A stretch of 64,000 nucleotides of DNA from Agaricus subrufescens (lineage: Eukaryota; Basidiomycota; Agaricomycetes; Agaricales; Agaricaceae). The translations under genes were made by a program, and so were the position numbers. The stretch lies in the NCBI GenBank assembly GCA_029945375.1, contig CM057057.1, positions 1,426,001-1,490,000 on the forward strand. Direction: 5' to 3'. How positions within the stretch are numbered: position 1 is the first letter of the stretch; the number at the start of each line of letters is the position of its first letter. This document shows, one piece after another, positions 44,550-57,044 of this stretch. The notes beneath the pieces are model-generated. The model was not told where the DNA came from. It searched no databases and was given only the letters and a program-made list of their open reading frames with translations.

Positions 44550-47500
44550 TCAATCATAACTTTGACGAACCTTGAAAAGAGGAATGCCCTGAAATATCTC
44601 AGAGTGTGACCCATCATCATACTCCGTAAGCGCAAAACCGAAATGGCCACATATTTGATTCAAGCGGATAAGAACTGGAAATGCCGTTGTTTTTTTGAAA
44701 AGAAATCCAGAGGTGGAAGGAAACTTTTTCATGTAGAGGGAAAGGTTTGGATGGGATCCTTGGAGGGACATGACCTGGTAGGGATACACCACAGCAAACG
44801 TGTCTCGGAGATGTTTGTCATGTGTTGTCTTGTGGATGTGAGTAAATATACACTCAATGTAACCAGGTTTCTCTTCACCGTTGTCATTGAAGATGATGTG
44901 GCTGTCCGGAGGAGATCGCCTATGGATTTTATACAAGCCATTACGATAGATAGCACGACGATATAAGACCTTGCGAGACAAGTCTTTCGATGCTTTGGAA
45001 TCACCAATTTGAGTCCTAGAAACAAGTAACTGGTATGTTTCGGCAGACAATACTCCCTCCTTCACATGACGCAGATCTGAGTCTGAGGAGTGATTGTTCG
45101 AGTCTTCACTCAAAAGAGTTCCACGCAGGTCACGATCAAAAGTTGCCGAAAATTTATCAACAAGCGAATGTAGCTTGTCCGGAAGTTGCCAAGAATTGTA
45201 GAGGGACCGAAGGTTCTGTGCCATGCAGAATTTACGAAACATTGTTCCTTCTATTTTACCTGGGAACACTTATGAGTAATCGTTTCAGAGTAAGAAGCAG
45301 TTACACAAACCAACGATCATGTTAGTCTTAGTCTGTTGCAGCAGATGGTTGAAGCGTTCAAAGGCGAAACATCTCCACCCATGCGTAGGGCCGAAACGTC
45401 GTAGATATGTTCCAAAGTGTAGAGAATTATGCTGATTGGGGGCCATCTTCGTGTTTGGGTACAATAGTGCCAATGTTACCAGATACTGATGCATATGCTC
45501 TTCATAAAGCTGGATACGCTCTTCTGTCATAGTGCGACGCGAGGCGAGTTCCACTGCAGTAACTAGATGGAGAAAATTCTCCAGCATTTGCCCCTTCTTG
45601 CTCTTGGTGGACTCGCTACTCCAAAGTCTGAGTAAGGTTATAGGAAGATTGAGAGTGAAGAAAGACCGCCATTGATCGGCGTGAAGTTTCCCCCCTCTCG
45701 CTTCACCAGGATGAGCCGGACCCTTCGACACCCATGAAGGAAGGGTTAGCCGGCCCATGTCTTCACGAATTTTCGGGATCACGGTTTTGCCCAAGACATA
45801 CTTTTCAGCATTTCCTACTACGTCCAGAGAAGTCCTGGGGGGCTGATACCAAGGTCAAAAATACAAAAAACACTTGATTTATGAAAAGGTAAACTTACAA
45901 CCGAAAGTGTGCTTTCTACTTGACCCTTAGCCAAGAGGTCGCGCTTGACGGCCACGGGCACTGTAGCTTTTACACCACTATCCGTTTGGCCGATGATCAC
46001 CGAGGAGGACGCTCGGGTCAGTCGAGACGGTTTGACATTTTTACTGACTTGTATTTTATTCTCATGAGTATCAATGATATGTTGTTCCTTCCGCTAAGAA
46101 AAGTGATCAATAAGCATGATTGACGGAATTAACGATTCCTTAGTTACCAAGGCTTGAATTTTTGCAAGTAAATCATCCTTTTTCAACGTCTCAATGTCGC
46201 TTTGCGCAGTCCCTTGATGAAGGAGTATAGCGAGGAGCTCATCCTTTTTGCACCTTTTCAGTTTGGACTTCGTGGTGTTGAGCCAGAGATCAGCGGCCAC
46301 CTCCTTTGACAAAGCAACTTTTGTGAGGTTTTCTGCGTTATTTGGCGGTATCTCTAGAAGTGTTTCCATGGCTTGAAGCGGAGCGACAGCCCTACTTGAG
46401 GTGGCAGTACTCTTGATCGTTCCAATTAAGAACAACTCAAAATCAAATATGTATCAGAGAACTTACATAAATCGGTAGGTGGGATGAGGCAGGTACATTT
46501 CGGTTGTTCATATGCTAGGTTTTTCAGTCTTAGTTCACCTGGAAATTGGCGGCCATGCTCACCGTTTTAAGCCTGAGAAGCAGATCCTCCTTTGTTCCAT
46601 CACAAGAAATACCCAAGTTTGCACATATGAAGGCAAGCGAGTTCCATGACGAACGAACCAGCTTTGGATAATTACCTGTTTGAAATGCTGTCATTGCCTC
46701 GGTAGCTCCGTCACTTGGAGTCCTTATCTTGTGGACAATACTGTCGCTGTCATCCTTTGTCGCATCCATACCCCATACGTGAATGGCATGCCGGTTGAAC
46801 AAGCCAAGATAGAAACAATGCATAGAATCAATTACAACAAATGAAGTCGGGTCCCAATACGGTAGTCGTAACAACTCTGACCATCGTACTCCGTAACTGG
46901 CGAAAATCCTATCCCGCTCTGCACTCGTTGAGGCATTCTTCCAAGCGTTAGCATTTGCAAGATGTTCATTCCAAGTCCGTGGCTTCCAATTGCGAAAATC
47001 CAGATTGGATATCTCGTTGGATGTTATGTGACAGTGGGAACAGAAATTTTTGGAACTGACACCGGCAAATGCAACAATCTTTTTCGCGGCGACGAGATCG
47101 GAAACTAGGGGAACAACAGCAGCTTTCACCTTCCTGCCTCCTGCATATTTAGGGGTTCGGCGCAGAAATATGCCATCCGTCCATAGCTCCAGCAAAACGT
47201 CAACGAAGGGCTTGGTAATATGGTTGATCTGGGTGAGCGAAGGTTCATTAGGTCCCGGTATGATGCCGACGAGAAAGATATTCTCCATCTTATTTCGCAA
47301 TTCGCGGGGGAGATTAAGACAGGTCATGTAAATAGCACCTATCGAGACGTGTTTGCCATTCTGCATGTTTCCGAAGGGATTGAAGGAGTCCATGTTGAGG
47401 CTAAAAATTAATCTTGCTTCGCGTTCCCTTCGTCCGTATGGCACAAACAATCTGCCATCTGTGCCTTTGAAGCCCCTCAGAATGGACCCGTCCCATATAT

Positions 47501-48670
47501 CCTCCATTTCCATGGCAGAACCATAAACATCCCTGTCGAGATAGTCTTCCATACGAGGTCTTGCGTATAGCCGCGCAAGCCAATCTTTGAAGTCGTGCAT
47601 AATGTATTCACGGACAGGTTTGTTGGTGCTGGTCTTGTAAAGGGAATGCCCACAAGCAGGACCGCCGGGATCTTCAACAGTGCCACAAAACTGGGGGACT
47701 TCATCTCCCCGGTCATAAAGGGAGAAACAGCTAGGACAACAGACGAAAGCTTTGAACTTTGGAGTGATATTGGTTCGCTTGATAATGGTTTCAACAGAAG
47801 CTGGGAGCGACTGACATTGCGCCTCGACCTTCTCTGGTGCGTCAAAAGTATTTGGTTGGAGTTTTAAGCCAGAGAGATAGAATGAGCAAGTTTTCATAGA
47901 GATGCCAGAGAGTAGGTGGAGAGAAAGCACTATGATATACCAGAGTGCTACCCAAGGTTCCATACCGGAAAACGGCGATTCCATATGTGGTCCTGTGTGA
48001 GGTATGAGCGAAAGCAAAGCAAAGCAGGCAGCAAGACACTCTTACCGGGATCCACCTGATTGATTTCTGTTGCTATACGCCGTTGCCTTTCCCACTCGAA
48101 CTGTTTCATAGAGGAAATTTCCATATTATCATGCCGCAATCTCTCTAGTATAAGTTTCAGTTCCCGTGATAAGGACGCGTCACCAACACAATCTTTCAAG
48201 TACAAATAAGCGGCGGTTTGCTGCTCATCTAACCACCGTTCATGACTTATTACTAGATAATTGTGCTGTGCATTCTCATCGAGCGAAAGGACAGTGGGGT
48301 CGACGAATGATTGCAGTGGGGTCTGACTCCGTGGGGGAACAGAGAATCTAAACGAGTGAGATCGAAGTCGTGTTCGAAGAGTGGATGCGTTTCGTTGCAG
48401 TAGTTGAGCATCGACTTGGGCTAGCCAAAGCCGGGCAGCATCGCAACGCGATGATAGTAGAGGGTGTTCGTGAATTCCCGATGGTTGACCAAATTCTTCA
48501 AAGGACGTCGGTAGATTCGGTGCTGTGGATTCTCCAATACTGCTTCCAATTGGAATCTCGATGAACGTTTCTTGGCTACTCTCCGATATTTGATGTTTGC
48601 GAAACTCGATAGTACCAAGGCGGCGGCCACCAGGACCGCACAGAGGACAGCGACAAAAATTAGGAGGCAT
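44550..48670 (-). CDS. Tnp2-like CACTA-superfamily transposase
   Basis: Multi-exon minus-strand gene. The N-terminal exon (48670 to about 48045) carries a zinc-binding-like CRCPLCGPGGRR. After an intron the main exon (about 47996-46536) has CCPSCFSLYD, the catalytic-core blocks LIFSLNMDSFNPFGN, GAIYMTCLNLP, VGIIPGPNEPSLTQINH, FCSHC and IDSMHCFYLGLFNRH, all typical of basidiomycete Tnp2/CACTA transposases. Further exons include a SAP-like lysine-rich segment (about 46435-46094), the DUF4218-type part (about 45840-45300: LPITLLRLWSS, HNSLHFGTYLRRFGP, WRCFAFERFNHLLQQTK) and a C-terminal exon to the stop at 44550 (GHFGFALTEYDDG). I found no internal stop in the exon chain, so it may be functional, though intermediate splices were not all resolved. 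It would cut and paste the element, in the nucleus. Confidence 0.82.
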
Positions 48671-48783
48671 GAAAGGGGAGAAATTTCATGTGCACATGTA
48701 TATATTTTTATTGTTTCCAAACGGGGTTAATTAAGAAAAGAACAAGGAAAATCACGGTGGGAGAGGACGATCGTCACGAGTCC

Positions 48784-51700
48784 TTATATGGGCATGCCTT
48801 TGAGCGAAACTGATCCATGGAAGTCATTATATGCAGCAGGAACAGCAGAGAGCCACGACACATACCGAAGAATGTCTTTAGGTATTGTCAAATCGATTGG
48901 AGGCTGAGCATTAACTGCCTCTTTTTCAATTTCATCAAGAGTGCTGTACCAAAGCGGGTCGTAAAAATTGAGGGGGAGTCCACGAGCAATAAGCGCATCA
49001 ATGTTTTTGCGGGGGGGATTCGGTTGATGACGGTAGCGAGGGAACCGGCCCTTGCCTTTGGGTTTATTGTCAGGCCCATATCTCTGGGCAATATCCAAAT
49101 GGTCCCAGACTACAAAAAAATCGTGTACATCTTGATTCCGCCAGAAAGGTGTACGCTTCTCAAATTGCGGACCACTGGCGTATGTGATTTCCTCATCCTC
49201 ACTACAGGCCTCTTGAGGTATAGTCTTCCACAATTCTGCGTGCTTGGCCATCATAGCATGTTTTGTGGCGAACGCTAAGGCTGCCCTCTCCCGCCTGCTC
49301 CTTTGCTGTAGTACTGATTGATTAGGAAGTCGACAGGTTTGAATTGAACAACTCACATAGTACTGCCGCGCTTTTTGATTAACAAGACGCGTTTTTGCTT
49401 CTCCTGCAGTGACTTCGTCAGGTGATAATGTTTTTAGAGTTTGTCGATATGACGCATGTAACTTCCGTAAACGTTGCGTGAAGGCCTTCTGGACCCTGGC
49501 TTTATCCTTGACCATGACGCCAGGTTCCGCAATATATCTTCTTGTAAGCAAACAGACTATACGAGCATTCCAAGGGGTAACTGGGGAAGGGCCACCAAAA
49601 TCAAAGTATATGTCGTCTAGGTCTGGACCGTCTACAGCTTTCTTAGTGTTTTCAAATCGCTTGACCTGTTGCTCGTTGGCCACACGGATGTCCGGATTTT
49701 CAGTATTGAACAAGTTGCCTATCTCCCGCCGAATTTCGGCCTAGAATATATCAGACTAAAGCCAAAGAGCAGAAACTCTGACATACCCTAAATTCATTAT
49801 CATCAGCATGGCGATGTTTTGGTGTATATATTTTTTGGTCTATCATATCCCTCGAGTCGTCTTCGGAGCCGCGGCTTTCATAAGCCACAGAGTTCTTGGT
49901 AGTTCGATGCCGGGATCGCTTGGCCTTCGACCGTGATCCCATGTTGGGAGATATCACATCATTACTTGTATCACTATCGTCTCTGGATTGATCTTCAAGA
50001 GGTTGACCACACGATCGACATTTGCCACAATCCTGGTAGATATAGATAACTGAGATTAAAAGTACTAGATAGCAACTCACTGCGATGGATACCCGGCGTT
50101 CGAATGCTTCATAACGCGTCTTTGCCCGAAAACGATTCAAGGTCTCTTTGATACCTTCTAGATCTTGTGAGATGAAGTAAGACAATGATAAACACTTGCG
50201 CACCAGCATGTCTGTCAACTGACTCCTGACCTAGAAAAAATCGTAAATAAGGAGTCCATCCACACCTATATGGAGATAAACACTGACCAATTAACAGTTT
50301 TTCCTTGGCTACTTCCTCTGCCCTACCATTATTCCGCTTAGTTGCTAAAGCATCCTCTTTGACCGAATCTCCAATACCAGGATCTGTCCGTCCCGTGTGT
50401 TCATTCTCCGCTGAGCGCTCCGACCCATTATCGCCATGGTTGCTCGCCACAGCGTCCTTTTCGACCCAAAGTCTCAGGTCATGACCTGCACGACCGGAAA
50501 CAGCATCTTCATTGACCTCCTCATTGACCTTATACACCAGTTCTTTCCCTGTGTTGACAGCGGCGTGTGTCCAATCGTTTGCTCCCGTCCTTCCAACGCT
50601 CCCTATCCTTTCTTCTGGATCGCGATCTTTCCCTTTTCTTCCTCTCTCGGTCACGTCTACCGGTATCCCTGAATTTCTTTCTACTTCTACCACCTCTGGT
50701 TCACATAATTCACGGCCTTTCCCTTTGACTTTTGTACTTCGCCCAACTTCTGTGCCATTTGCGTGTGGATTGTCCCAGAAGCTCGGAGCTCCATCAACTA
50801 TGCGAGTCATCTCCCAACGATCGGCACGTGCTACAGGCTGATAACGCTCATTGTCTTCGAGTGGGTTTAAAATTGAACGGACACGTTTAAACGCGCCCTC
50901 CCGAAATTGGGATACTATCCTCAAATCGAGAGAAGGGTAAACTAGCAAATATCAGCACAAATGATTCGTTTGGAATAGCGTCAGACCAACCCTCGTGGTG
51001 AGTTTTTTTGGATGCTCTCTGCCCATAACTCGAATCCTCTCCTCGACGACGTTTTTTACTCATATTATGCGGTTCTTCATCATCTGCACCCGAGGCCGAT
51101 ACATCTCGGGTTCCCTTGTAATCCTCCTCGATGTCCATGCGGTCACATTCCTCGATTTCATCCATTATTTCGATCCCATCATCAGAATTAGATTCCAAAG
51201 CGGAGCCTGGAGAGCCAGTTTGACGCGGGGAATGAGACATTGTTGAGGCTATGGGTGATGACTTCATAGATGGTGATCTTGGATCACGCAGCCGTGTGGC
51301 AGTGAGATCAGATTGAGTTGATGTCGCCCGCGACAACGAACCACTGGCGGTGGGAGTATGGAAATAGTCTACAGATGTATCTTCAGCGTCTCCGTCAAAT
51401 TCCATTTCGGTGACCTCCGATTTTACGGAACGTGCAGGGGTATTTTCCGGAAGGAACAACGGGTCTCTGTGCGAGGACGGACCTTGTCGCTCAGAAATGA
51501 ATAATGGGAAATGAGGAGGGTTGTCGAATTGTAACACACCAGGTTCAACGTACTCTAACTCAGAGGCAGATATATTTGCTTTTTCAACGTCTTCATTAGC
51601 GGCAATTGACTTTGTTTCAAGCGATTGACGCGGAGGATTAGAGACCCGCCGCCCACGCCTTTCTGGTCTGCTATGCTTTGTACCATTCGACCGCGGCTCA

Positions 51701-51854
51701 CACGATCGACGTAGAGGATCATATTTTTTCCCCTTACAACCTTCTGGTACGCTACTATCACTAGATGGATGGTCACCTTCGGTGAAAGACAGTAAAGAAT
51801 TGAACTTACATTTTCATGATAAGAAGTATCAAGAATAAACGGAAACTGCACCAT
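48784..51854 (-). CDS. accessory protein of the CACTA-type element, unknown function
   Basis: Multi-exon minus-strand gene ending 113 bp before the transposase start and in the same direction. Readable coding blocks: about 51750-50970 (acidic/serine-rich, with a basic SKKRRRGEDSS nuclear-signal-like patch), about 50948-50290 (charged, with KVNEEVNEDAVSG), about 50220-50070, about 50030-49790 (CGKCRSC, a CxxCxxC cluster, and RSKAKRSRHRTTKNS), and 49740-48784 (FDFGGPSPVTPWNARIVCLL, KPKGKGRFPRYRHQPNPPRK, GLPLNFYDPLWYSTLDEIEK). The closing block, with NFYDPLWY and VSWLSAVPAAYNDFHGS, resembles proteins found beside transposases in other Agaricomycetes, but I cannot name a family. A possible start is the ATG at 51854 (MVQFPFILDTSYHEN then a GTAAGT donor); the first splice is unresolved, so the 5' end is uncertain. 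Two-gene CACTA elements commonly carry a second DNA-binding protein. Confidence 0.6.
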
Positions 51855-52510
51855 AAAACCGGCATTTAAAGGATGACACCATGCGCCGAAAAAAACAAAG
51901 AAAACACAAAGATGCCTTCCGTCTGAAAGGATTCCGGCACTCTCCTAGAAACAAGGGTCGGGAAGACAAGGTTTGCTTTATTTATCTCGCCCTGAGTATC
52001 CTAGAAGATCCTCTGATAAGCAACTATCTCCGTGTAAACTGAACTGACAGGTATTTGTGGACTACAAGATGGGCGCGGAATATGATGCCCTTGAACTAGA
52101 TGAGGAATTAGAAATGACAGTCTATCACATGCTATAAGGGTCATAGAAAAGGGCTTGTTCCCGAGGATGAGTGTTGCCGTGGTCCAATCGACCGTGAAGA
52201 AACAATGAAGCAAAAAGTATGATGAAAGACAACATGGCAACCGCTAGTAGATAGCAAGCCATGTGGTATGAAATGCCCGTAAGGCCCAAGCATACTTGCG
52301 AAGCATGTTTTTGCAACACTAACCAAATTAACCAGACGGCCGTATAAATGAACAGTAAAACTCACCCCTGTATACAGAAACACACAACTCTGTAGACCAT
52401 ACAAGAGTCCGGAAAATCCAGGAACTCCACTTTAACCGTTCACGTATGATGACACTATCGATTTCAGCTGCACGACGACTTCAGAGCAATCCACATAACT
52501 ACGATAGTTG
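51855..52510. other. spacer, possibly the outer end of the CACTA-type element
   Basis: No gene. Minus frames at 52001-52404 are overlapping and of improbable composition. I searched for a terminal TAGTG matching a left-end CACTA and did not find one. Confidence 0.4.
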
Positions 52511-53377
52511 CTACGTACCAGCTAAAGTCGAATATTTTTGTTTAGGGTCAGTGAAAGACACATCGGACGTCCCTTCAGCTGAAAGAGCGTCCAACTGAGT
52601 CTTGAAAGTCTCGCATGCTTGGTATAATTGCGCCACGTCCCTGGACAACGACTCAACGGCCAGCAATTGAGGAATAAAAACCTCCTGCTGCGGGTAATGG
52701 GATGATATTCCGTCTTCGAAGCGCTGGACCCGTTCACTAAACGACTTTATATGCTCTTGAAGAGAATCAACCCGTTCAACAGAGGATTGTATATCGCTTT
52801 GGATCCCGCCTACTGCACCCTCCAACAGCTCCACATCTTTCGACCATCTTGAAAGTTTGCGATGCAGGTTTTCATGCTCGTTACGGAGTTTATGTATATC
52901 GTCGTTGACCAATGCTATCTGTTGGTCAACTTCACCGCGATAGCCTTCCAGGGCCCGTGTATGAGACAGCTTAGGACCGAATAAGTACAATCCTCCAGAC
53001 CAAGAAGGCAGACGTACATTGAAGTCGATACATCTGTTCAAAAGGACGGTATGGTCCGTGAGACTTCCTCTGCAGGCATGAATCTCACTTTGAAAGGACG
53101 CCTCCAAAGCATTAGCCTTCTCCTGATTTCGGCAGTCATATTGCATGATGGCCGAAGTAAGTTTGTCTTCGACTAGACGAGAAACCATGTTCTATTGATA
53201 TGAGTGGGAGAATTTCGTGTTTAGCAGAACAAATAATACCTCCAACGCCTCCGTGTCATAGTTCGAATGTTGTAATTCGCTTTTACTACCCATGTCCCTC
53301 AAACGGCCGATTGAACGATTGCGGTTTGGCAAGGCTTTACGAAGCGCAGAGTTGTCAGGCTGTATGGCAATGGTCAA
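52511..53377 (-). CDS. coiled-coil protein, unknown function
   Basis: Two exons are visible: the main one from about 53190 to the stop at 52511 (about 225 codons from NMVSRLVEDKLTSAIMQYD), and an upstream one ending SNYDTEALE at a GTATTA donor near 53239. The main exon has long heptad-like stretches (LVNDDIHKLRNEHENLHRKL, VERVDSLQEHIKSFSERVQ) separated by a non-helical part (LPSWSGGLYLFGPKL), so an extended dimeric coiled coil is likely. The 5' end was not found: the upstream exon continues to at least 53377 without a convincing ATG, and further exon-like pieces with good donors occur near 53537. No family recognised. It may be a structural or cytoskeleton-associated protein. Confidence 0.6.
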
Positions 53378-54081
53378 GTCACGAGCGCGTTCTAAGGAAT
53401 TGACGAACCTCCATGATTAGGAATAACTTTGTGGCAGCGATTAGCACCAAGGACATTGTCGGCTGGTATTTAATAACCCAGTCAGCCGACATCAAACAAA
53501 TACAACATCGATATGTCATGCATGCGTGACGACTCACCAATATACTTCTTTCCTAGACAGGAACAAAGGTGGCGTTGTAGAGGTCACCACGGAGACAAGG
53601 GATCGGCATGAGCCATAGTAAGGAAATGGGCACTCGAGGATACATATTCTCTCAGTGCTGAGGCTCAAGGATAATGCAGTTCACTTGACCCGAATCGTAC
53701 TTGCAAGGGTAAGATACCTCCAGGTGCAAGACGAGGCACGAGGACACAAGTACTCTCGGCACTAATTGAATCATCCAAGGACGCGATGTACTCTTGGAGT
53801 CTAATGAGTTAGCACAGGGTATAAAATCTCCTGCTCAAACTAGGGGTGATCTTGCTGGGATTTCGATCATCGGATAGCAATGGTGGTAGTCAGGAGAAGG
53901 GTATGCGGGATATGAAATTTTCACACGACTGTTGGTTAACGAGAATTCATGTGATCGAGCAGCCCACCTCTCGTTTATGCACATACATTTATACATAATG
54001 AGGATGATAAGAGGTAAAGACCTAAGAGAATCGAGCACTATTATTATGCTTCATCTTCGATAACGATTTTTTCTGCACCCA
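53378..54081. other. spacer; may hold 5' exons of the coiled-coil gene
   Basis: No confident gene. Donor-like GTGAGT near 53537 (minus) and short open stretches suggest missing first exons of the coiled-coil gene. The part 53600-54080 shows nothing coding. Confidence 0.4.
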
Positions 54082-54966
54082 TCAAGGGCCTTCCTCGCTA
54101 ATGTAGAATGCATATTGCCTCCCGTCAAACGCTTGGACCGCGCTGGCACCTTCTGCAACTACCCAATCTACTTTCTTCTTTCCATTGTTGATCCATACCT
54201 GGCGCTCGACACAATTCGTTTCACCGTCGATGCGATCCACAACATCACATACAAAAAGAGCCTTCTCTTGTATAACCAATCCGTGTGGAACCTTAGGCGG
54301 TGACTCGATATGTTTATTAACGCGATGGTAATACCAGTATTGGTTTGGTTTCCCATTATAAAGCTTAATTCTGTGGCAGGTCTCATAGGGGTTCCCGGAT
54401 GCCTAGAATGAAAATATGAGCAAAGACACTATCTGAGAATGATCAAATCACAAACAGCGGGTTTGACCTTCAAAAGTTTCAAGACATCAGGACCCAATGA
54501 TCCCGCTCTGGAGCTGACAGGCTCGTAGGGGAATTAGTATTTGTACACCCAAGGAAGATTAGAAGATTAGACAGACCTCTGAAAAGCTCCTCACCTCCGT
54601 GGCATCCGATTCGAAGGAATTCAGCGAAGACAGACTTGAAAGGGTTTCCGTCCGTGAAAGCGCCTCCGATGCCTGTCTTGTTGGTGTTTTACGGAGGTTC
54701 TTTTTCTTTAACGCAGAACCGGCGTTGAATTCTCTCGAAACGACTCGGAGGTCATCAAATCGAGCACTAAGCTCAGGGACGAGGTTATGGACCTTACGAA
54801 CGAAAGTCAACTTCGAAAGGAAAGTAAAACAGTGGCTCGCCGTTACTTTGGCCTTTGGGTGTGAAATCAGGGTAAATCCAGGGCTAGAAACGTCTTGAAT
54901 AGACCTTAGGGCGAAGTACCCCTCGCCGCGTTTAAAAGTATTGGATAGAGAGTGGGTCGCGTCCAT
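54082..54966 (-). CDS. hypothetical protein, 252 residues
   Basis: Three exons, all phase 0: 54966-54595, 54521-54456 and 54402-54082. The middle intron acceptor is preceded by a perfect TACTAAT branch site. The N-terminal part (residues 1-60) alternates hydrophobic and polar residues (GYFALRSIQDVSSPGFTLIS, HCFTFLSKLTFV); residues 60-125 are basic then serine-rich (LKKKNLRKTPTRQ, SSLSSLNSFESD). The C-terminal ~105 residues look like a compact beta-rich domain: YETCHRIKLYNGKPNQYWYY, CDVVDRIDGE, VWINNGKKKVDWVVAEGA, FDGRQYAFYIS. I do not recognise the family. A TATATATATA box lies about 50-65 bp upstream (55016-55030), and the gene is divergent from the next small gene. Confidence 0.65.
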
Positions 54967-55015
54967 AACGATGAAAGGGATCGAGGTGGCAGAACGCTTG
55001 GTGGAGAGGGTCCAT

Positions 55016-55030
55016 GCATATATATATAGC
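55016..55030 (-). promoter_or_regulatory. TATA box of the 252-residue hypothetical gene
   Basis: GCATATATATATAGC, 50-64 bp upstream of the ATG at 54966 on the minus strand. Confidence 0.55.
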
Positions 55031-55184
55031 CATCAATTATAAACAATGATACCGGCTATTACCAGGTTTGCATGTGGAGAGGCTGTGCTATGATTAGCAT
55101 CTTGTTTGAAAATATATAGAGGCTTTGTTCCCGTTATGGATCAAGAAGAGAGAAGACGGATCACTCACGATCTGTATTGATGCA

Positions 55185-55194
55185 TATATATAAG
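55185..55194 (+). promoter_or_regulatory. TATA box of the small plus-strand gene
   Basis: TATATATAAG, 44 bp before the ATG at 55238. Together with 55016-55030 it forms a compact divergent promoter of about 270 bp. Confidence 0.6.
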
Positions 55195-55237
55195 CCCGAG
55201 GCTCAAAGGGCACTCGCTACAATCGACTTTGACTGCA

Positions 55238-55812
55238 ATGCCTTCCATTCAAATACTTCCTCCTGGTAGTCTTCTAATCGTAAACTTCAGCTGTTTCGTC
55301 GACTTTAATAATCCACTGATATTCTGAAAGGAATCAATCCCCGTCAACGCCCGAATTTACTCGGCAGAAAAAAATACGAGCACTCCAATCTCCGTCAGCT
55401 GCTGGCGTTCACATCGTGGTCACCACTATGCCGAAGTTAATAGGATTTTCCGAGCTCGCCAACACCAGAAGCACGTTCATAGCTGTTTTGTTTATGCTCA
55501 CAGCGGTGGCTTGGTGCATAAATTTGCTGTTTTTTGCATCAATAATATGCGACTTCCAATGAACCATTCAGTACCAGGGCAACATTGGCGTGGAGATTTA
55601 TTGGTTATGCGCTGCGGACTACGCAGTGAAATGTCCTTCGTAAACCTCCGATTCGGTGATCTATATATCATCGATCAAGTTGTGAATCAGTGAGTGTGGT
55701 TTTCGTTTGGAGATCAGACGCCTTACAATATTTTTCTAGTTTCACTACCGTAGTAGAGCAATCCACACCCTTTAGATTTCCTTCTCAAGACACTTTAACC
55801 ATCCATGTTTAA
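55238..55812 (+). CDS. small hypothetical protein, 140 residues
   Basis: Three exons fit without a frame break: 55238-55265, 55368-55689 and 55740-55812, with donors GTAGTC and GTGAGT and acceptors GGCAG and TTCTAG. The TATA box is 44 bp upstream. The product starts MPSIQILPP, has a His/Arg-rich centre (CWRSHRGHHYAEVNRIFRAR), and ends with WRGDLLVMRCG, FVNLRFGDLYIIDQVVN and STPFRFPSQDTLTIHV. The block W.GDLLVM...FVNLR..DL resembles a short domain seen in many uncharacterised Agaricomycete proteins, often with a preceding His-rich part; I know of no function. The tiny first exon makes the start less certain than the rest. Confidence 0.55.
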
Positions 55813-56049
55813 TATTGAGGGCAACCTATATAGTATTTCAACCTCATACGAGTGCTAGAGATCAGTATCACCTACCAAATACATACTACTATCACCTGCT
55901 GGTCAATACTCAGTTAATAGAGCGATCATGACGAGGGCATTGTTTTCTAACACATTAATCGATTTGATCATCTACAAACAGTAATGACTAGCAGATTCCC
56001 AACAAATAAACGAATTGTAAATCGTGAACTAGATGTTGCTGAACTAACG

Positions 56050-57044
56050 CTACAACATAGTGTCTCCGTGAATTCCGATGCTATAGACACATGTAGACGA
56101 GGCACCCCAATTACTGGAGATTTCTAAGATTACGAAGTTATTGGGGGGAATGGGGATGCCTTCGTAAAGAGGCGGAACATCAAACGCCTGGCGAGTATTT
56201 GAAGCAGAGATATTATATGAAGAGTTCACCAGCAGGACAAACTGGGAGGTGGCCGAGATGCCAGGAGGGAAAGGCTTGGAGACAAGGAAATGAGATGCAG
56301 GCCGCAACTCAGTAGGCAGCCCCTCTATGCTTGGCCCCTCGTAGGGCACCCATAAACTAAAGTCACGAGGCGTCTTGTGCGCTGACGTTGAAGTGACTAA
56401 ACTCGGATGAACATTGTCGAGGCTGACGGATTTAATGTGGACACGCTCATTGAGCCGGATGCCGACGTGCCCCCGTTGTCCTGTAAACTCCCAGCAACGG
56501 CCAATAGCAACGTTATCATCGAGGATGGCGGACGGAGGAACTGGTGATGGTCGTTTAGAAAGTACGTTGCCGGATTCAGCGGGAAGAGAGAAAGTGGGCG
56601 AGGTGAATGCCATGAACACCAGTGCACCGTCACCACCGGCAGCGAAATTTCTTGGCATGCGTTTGATATCATGAAGCGCGTCACTGCGACGTTTATAGTC
56701 GGACATGAATAGGTGAGGAGAGTCTCCTGTAGAGAAAGTTCGCATCTTGACTAGGCATGCAATCGATTGAGGGTTTTCTCCACATTGCCAAAGGAGAATC
56801 TCTGCAGTAACCCAAGAAATCCAAGCTGCCGCGACAGTCCAGGTGAAAAGTTTGAGCAATTGTGAAAAGGAAGACTGTTCGGCTGTTGCGTGAGGAACGA
56901 GACATGACAATAAGACAATAAACTCACAGTACGAGGGTCACTGCCTTTTCTGTGATCGCGGCTCCCTCTTTCCTGACTGAAAACAACTTCAGCGGCAGTA
57001 TCTTGACGCCTTAGGGCGTTGGTGGAACGTAGACGCGTAAACAT
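56050..57044 (-). CDS. SUN-domain nuclear-envelope protein
   Basis: Two exons, 57044-56928 and 56874-56050; 313 residues. A basic N-terminal tail of about 40 residues (SRDHRKGSDPRT) precedes a single membrane helix (LLKLFTWTVAAAWISWVTAEILLW, about residues 44-66). The luminal part ends in the SUN domain (about residues 130-313): GRCWEFTGQRGHVGIRLNE, VHIKSVSLDNVHPSLV, PRDFSLWVPYEG, FVILEISSNWGASSTCVYSI and a terminal GIHG. SUN proteins sit in the inner nuclear membrane and bind KASH partners to couple the nucleus to the cytoskeleton, or spindle-pole bodies. The nucleoplasmic tail is short, and there is almost no coiled coil between the helix and the SUN fold, so this is a compact variant. Intact. 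Confidence 0.88.

Noticed and set aside
44643..44966. Plus-strand frame antisense to the transposase C-terminus
   Set aside because: The minus strand carries the recognisable C-terminal exon; the plus frame has no start context, splice or family support.
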